Below, in pieces: positions 59,185 through 64,000 of a DNA stretch of 64,000 nucleotides. The number at the start of each line of letters is the position of its first letter. Within the stretch, counting starts at the first letter, position 1. The notes beneath the pieces were generated by a model. That model was not told the DNA's origin. It searched no databases and saw nothing but the letters and a program-made list of their open reading frames with translations. The DNA is taken from NCBI GenBank assembly GCA_036346395.1, contig CM070604.1, positions 35,119,662-35,183,661 on the forward strand, written 5' to 3'. Both the position numbers and the translations under genes were made by a program. The stretch is from Hsuehochloa calcarea (Eukaryota; Streptophyta; Magnoliopsida; Poales; Poaceae).

Positions 59185-62100
59185 CAACAAACGCGCATGT
59201 ATTAGTTTGTGATGGAGCTTCGATCAGAGTTTGAGTCTATTCGTACTCAGTTACTCAACTATCCCACTCCACCGACTTCGACTGAGGCGCTCTCTAGTTT
59301 GATTGCAAGGGAGACTCATCTTCTTTCACTTGTAGCTACATTAAGATCCTCACCACATGTTGTCCTGGGTCTCTTACAGTGGCCTGGATCTATCAGAGCT
59401 ACACCCACAAGAGTGCTGGTATGTTCTCATTGCAAGATGACTAATCATCTTGTTGACAAGTGCTTCAAGTTACATCCAGATCAGCTTGTTAATTATTGTG
59501 CTAGACATCCATCTGATCGTCGTCATGGAGCACCTACTGAGCCTTCGAGAGCACTTACTGGAGTAGTCATTGCTACCACGCCCACACTTACTGTGACTTC
59601 TGGATCAGTGTCTGCAATGACATCAGTTGCACCTGCTGCTCCTAGCGCTACTCATCCTTGGGTTCTGGACTCGTGTACCCCTTTTCATGTTACATCGAAT
59701 AGCTCTCAGCTTGTTGCTCGTAGGCCCGTGACTGACGCTGCATATGTTCACACTGCTGATAGTACACCTTGTTCTATCACCCATCAGGGCATTCTCTCTA
59801 CATCTCGCTTCTCTGTTCCTGATGTGTCTTTTGTTACTCAGCTATCTATGAATCTTTTTTCTGTTGGTCAACTTACTGATATGAACTGTTTCATTGGATT
59901 TGATGATTCTTCTTGTTTCATTCAGAATCATCAGAGCAGAAGAGTGATTGGTTCTGCCCATCGCCGTAGAAGCTCTCCTAGTCTCTATGTCTTGGTCACC
60001 TTACATCTTCCTTCCACTAGTACGTCGAAAGCCTTAGTGTTTTCCACTATGTCATCATCTCGGTCTCCTGTTGGTTCTTCCTTTAGCAAGTGGAATCATA
60101 GACTTTGTCATCTTTGTGGAGCTCGCCTTACCACTCTAGTTCAACAGGGTTCCTTAGGTCATGTCCCTGTTGAGTCTAGTTTTCATTGTACCGATTGTAA
60201 GCTGGGGAAACAGCTACAACTTCCATATTCTAGTAGTACCTCTCAGTCCTCTTGTCCTTTTGATTTGGTGCATTCAAATGTATAGGGTCCATCTCCTTTT
60301 GCTTTGAAGGGTGGTCATAGTTATGTCATATTTGTTGATGATCACTCTCGATATACTTCGATCTATTTTATGAAACATCGTTCTCGGTTGATTTTCATTT
60401 ATCATTCTTTTACTAAGATGGTTCATGCACAGTTTTATTCTTCCATTCATGTCTTTCGTTCTGAGTCATAGGGAGAGTATCTTTCATCAGCCTTTCGTCA
60501 GTTCCTTTATTCTCAGGGTACTCTTTCTCAGCTCTCGTGTCCTAGTACTCATGCTCAGAATGGTGTTGCCGAGTGCAAACACTGTCACATCATTGACTAC
60601 TCGTACTCTTCTTATCTCCTCATTTGTTCCCTCTCACTTCTGGGGGGAAGCGGTCTCTACAGCAGTCTATCTCATCAACAGTCAGTCCTCTTCCAAGCTT
60701 CGGGGCAAGTGTCCTGGTGAGGTCCTGTATAGAGCACTTTCTCGCTATGCTCATCTTCGTGTCTTTCGTTGTGTCTGTTATGTCCTTCTAGCACCTTGTG
60801 AGTGCACAAAGCTGAGCGCTTATTCGGTTGAGTGTCTGTCTAGGTTACAGTCCTGAGCATAAAGGCTACGTTGCTATGATCCCTCAGCACGTCGCATTCA
60901 CATTTCTCGTGATGTGACCTTTGATGAGGGTCGACCCTTCTTTTATCATCCTTCTACACATCCTACTTCTTCTACAGATTCCACCTCCTTTTTGTGTCTA
61001 CCTCCCATTCCTTCACCAGATGTCTTCTTCAGATAAACCTTCTCCACCGGTTTCACCTTCTAGTGCCTCCTCCACCAGCTCCACTAGTTTCTAACACTTC
61101 TACTTTTTCCTTTCATTGTAGTCGCCAACAGAGAGTTCCTTCTGATCCTCAGTCCTCCTCTCCTCCACTTGACCCTCCGGCCAATACCATGGACTCTGAC
61201 GATCGTTCTACTACATCACAGCATGCCCTACGTGATCGTTCTTCTATTAAGACGCTAGAGAGATGGAGGGTTTTCTCGTGCAGGTGCAGTAGCTAAGCCA
61301 AGTACCTATCAGGAGGCTGCTAGAACACCTAAGTGGCAGTTGGCCATGACAGAGGAACTCACAACATTGGAGTGTACAGACAATTGGGATCTTGTTCCGC
61401 TACAATCTGGAGCTATTCCTATAACTTGCTGGTGGGTTTACAAAGCAAAAAAAAAAAGATGGTTCAGTAGACCGATACAAGGCTCGTCTTGTTGTAAGAG
61501 GTTTTCAGCAGGCTTATAGTCGAGATAATGATGAGACTTTTGCCCTAGTTGCTCATATGACCAGTCCGTACTCTTGTTGTTGCAGCAGAACGCATATGGA
61601 CTATATCTCAAATAGATGTCAAGAATGATTTTCCTCATGGTGATCTACATGAGGTCTATATACAGTCACCCCCAGGTGTTGAGGCTCCTATATGCTATGT
61701 TTGTCGCCTTAGACGTGCTCTATATGATCTCAAGCAGGCTCCTCATGCTTGGTTTAAGCGTTTTAGTTTCGTGTTTCGAGCCGCTGGTTTCACTCGGAGT
61801 GAGCATAACCCTACCTTGTTTATTCACACTTCTCATACTTTGCTTTTACTATACGCAAATGATATGCTGATCACAGGAGACGACATGGATTATGTGACTT
61901 TTGTGAAGAGAAAATTGAGTGAACAGTTTATGATATCTGATCTGGGACCAGTGAGCTATTTTTTGAGGATTGAGGTTCATTATGATAGTTATGGCTACTA
62001 TCTCTCTCGGCATAGCTACGTTTACGATCTGCTTGCTCGCTCTGGCTCTACCTACAGTTTCGACTTACAGACGGTGTACCACTGATAGATCCTTCTCGCT

Positions 62101-62737
62101 ATCGTCAGCTCGTTAGGAGCCTCGTTTATCTCTATCATCAAGCCAAACATTGTTCATGTTGTTCATGTGCTTAACCATTTTGTCAGCGCTCCCACCTCAG
62201 TTCACTTTAGTCATATTCTTCGTGTGCTGAGATACTTAAGGGGGACTGCGTCTAGACATCTGTTCTATGCTAGTTCGAGTCAGCTCCAGCTCCACGCTTA
62301 CTATGACTCCACTTGGGCGAGTGATCCTGTTGATCATCAATCTATCACTGGCTACTGTATCTCTCTTAGCTTCATTCATTACCTGGAAGTTTAAGAAGCA
62401 GACTGCGGTGTCACGCTCTAGTGTAAAGACTGAGCTTCGAGCTCTTGCCGCTACCACCTTGTAGATCATTTGGCTTCAATAGCTCTTAACTGATCTCATA
62501 ATCCATTGTGATAATCCTACACCTCTTTTGTGACAATACAAGTGTCATTTAGATTGCTAGTGATCCAGTCAAGCATGAGCTAACAAAGCACATTAGTGTT
62601 AATGCATCCCTCACACGATCTCATTGTCAGCAGTCGACCATCGTCCTCAAATATGTTCCCTCAGCTTCAAGTTGCAGATTTCTTCACTAAAACTCAGACT
62701 CGGGAACAACATCGGCTACTCAAATTCACCTTGAGTT
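59185..62737 (+). pseudogene. copia polyprotein remnant
   Basis: The first long open part (59209-60285) has a CCHC-like knuckle (CSHCKMTNHLVDKC), then protease where the usual DSGA is DSCT. A GAG-pre-integrase segment follows (WNHRLCHLCGARLT) with CTDCKLGK. After a stop at 60283 the integrase core begins (VIFVDDHSRYTSIYF). RT segments lie near 61430-61990. Its catalytic box reads YANDM in place of YVDDM, so one active-site Asp is lost. RNase H words (YYDSTWASD) lie near 62300. Frames shift several times between 60400 and 62500. Confidence 0.88.
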
Positions 62738-62746
62738 TGAAGAGGG
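62737..62746 (+). other. polypurine tract of the copia element
   Basis: TTGAAGAGGG lies directly before the 3' LTR start. Confidence 0.6.
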
Positions 62747-62889
62747 TGTTAAGAGTGTTGTACATTCTCACACTTTCTCTTTTAGCCCATGTAGCCTATG
62801 AGGCCTATGTAACAATGTCTATATATACTCTCCTACTGAATAAGTTGCACAGTTGCGAATAGCGAAATCACTCTTCCAGTGTTCTAACA
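62747..62889 (+). repeat. 3' LTR of the copia element (143 bp)
   Basis: TGTTAAGAGTG to TTCTAACA, with TGTTA/TAACA inverted ends and a TATA-like CTATATATACTC inside. It follows a polypurine tract. No 5' partner found in the window. Confidence 0.7.
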
Positions 62890-64000
62890 ATAAAAACTTG
62901 TGCATTATTGAGGTCAAAATCATGAAGGCCAACACCACACTAAGTCGGACCAGGGTTCAAGATAACGGCGGTAATCAGCCAGTTACTACTGGTTTCCTGT
63001 GATCCTGGCCCAATTTAATTTTCCAGAAGTTGCCTGGGACGGCTGGGTGTTGAATTTGAATTTGAATTTTTTAAAATTCAAAATTTTCATTTCAAAACTG
63101 TAACATTGAAAAATTAGTTCAAAATCAAGCACAAGAACATTGTGAAATATCTTAAAAAGTCCGTGTCAAAAAAAATCAAAAAGTGGACAGACAAGAGAAA
63201 TAAAATAAAAAACTAAAGTTTTTGCCTAATATTGTTGAACGAACTGCTGGAAGGCAAGTGGCAATCATTACAGATCAATAAGTTCTGAACAAGATTGGAG
63301 TAGTGAATGCTGGAAATTCACCTTTTAGTGTCCCGTTGTCTACCATTCAAGGTAGATGAGGACGGTGAGCTTTAGCTACACGTGCCTACAAATGTTTGGG
63401 AAACCAAATTCTACAGTTCTGTTGTTTTGTGTTGTATAAACTATAAAAACATATGTAGTCGGGTTGAGAGAAAACAGCTGCCATATGTCTAAACAGATGG
63501 ATGCTTCAGGATTCATGTTACGTTTTCAGCCTGTGTTAGCCCACAGCAAGCCACACTGTCCTCCTTTCTGCACCTGATCTCAGTTCCCCCAATTCTACAA
63601 TGGCAGCAAAGAGTTGCTGGAATGGAGCTCAAGAGCAACAGCAAGTCTGAAACCATGTACAGGCTGCAAGACATCAGTAGGGCCTATTGTTGTTTGCAGT
63701 GTTCCAGTATAATTTTTCCAACCATGAGCTTTCAATGTTTTTTCTTTGCTTGTTTCTTCATTGTCAAAGATCCAACTAAACTCCCCAAGATAACTTCCCA
63801 TCTTTACTACTTATTGGTGTGTCCACTGCAGTGGTCAGTCTGCAACAGAACGGATTTTCTCTAATTGTCCGACAGTTCTCAAACGGTATACATTTTAATT
63901 CAAAATTTGAAGCTTCAATTTCTTTCACAGATATTTTATCATTGGTTCCTAGCATAACTGGTCAGCCATTATGTACCAGTCCGGTACCACGATCTAGAAC
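62890..64000. other. sequence without recognised features
   Basis: AT-rich low-complexity sequence around 63055-63240 (for example the GAATTTGAATTTGAATT run) and unassigned sequence after. No gene, RNA or clear transposon end seen. Short open frames have no recognised similarity. Confidence 0.5.

Larger units (their letters stand above)
59079..62889 (+). mobile_element. Ty1/copia retrotransposon, degenerate, 5' truncated
   Basis: The order gag zinc knuckle, protease, integrase, RT, RNase H, polypurine tract, LTR is that of copia. The 5' LTR, PBS and gag start are not visible and appear to be cut by the CACTA element ending at 59078. The 3' LTR is only 143 bp. The coding region has many stops and frameshifts. 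It is a dead copy. Confidence 0.85.

Overview
The window reads as intergenic DNA and a few genes from a grass (Poaceae) nuclear genome. Evidence: Ty3/gypsy elements with 2-4.4 kb LTRs that start TGTAACATC, plant primer-binding sites (TGGTATCAGAGC), CACTA transposons with CACTACTACA-type ends and ACAGACGG subterminal repeats, strongly GC-biased coding exons as in cereals, and a captured fragment of a plant DEAD-box RNA helicase gene. It looks compatible with Oryza or a close relative, but the species cannot be decided from sequence alone. No bacterial, phage, organelle, tRNA or rRNA features were seen.

Layout. Bases 1-34282 are almost entirely nested retrotransposons. Gypsy element A (minus strand, 5' LTR 2131-6218, PBS, degenerate gag) runs off the left edge. 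It sits in the end of a CACTA element (6219-6350), which sits in the pol region of gypsy element B (minus strand, 6351-15970). B also carries a complete A-family solo LTR (8470-12720, TSD TGAAA). B sits in LTR C (15971-17298), and C sits in the gag of gypsy element D (minus strand, 17299 to about 21484), which carries an extra open reading frame upstream of gag. Gypsy element E (plus strand, 21485-29544) has lost most of pol, and its 3' LTR is split by a second A-family solo LTR (24738-29136, TSD GGAGC). More LTR-like DNA follows (29545-34282), interrupted by a complete small CACTA element (31469-33173, TSD TGA).

Bases 34283-57939 hold the only credible host genes: two A1-family (nepenthesin/At5g10770-like) aspartyl protease genes facing away from each other. 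The first is minus strand, 36520-38031, 468 aa in two exons. The second is plus strand, 49148-54626, 461 aa in two exons with a 4.1 kb intron. Both have a signal-peptide exon, a phase-1 intron and both catalytic aspartates, so they look like functional secreted or vacuolar proteases derived from a common ancestor. Between them lie a hAT-like MITE (38345-38770), a third solo LTR of a related family (39188-42948, TSD CCCAA) and a 4.8 kb gene-capturing CACTA element (43396-48192, TSD TAC) that carries four exons and introns of an RNA helicase gene plus a GC-rich duplicated segment.

Bases 57940-64000 contain one end of another CACTA element (to 59078), a decayed Ty1/copia element with a 143-bp 3' LTR (59079-62889), and sequence without recognisable genes. 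The window is thus a gene-poor stretch with a small protease cluster expanded by transposons. The most notable item is the gene-capturing CACTA element. The extra upstream ORF of element D and the repeated palindromic motifs in the A-family LTRs come next.
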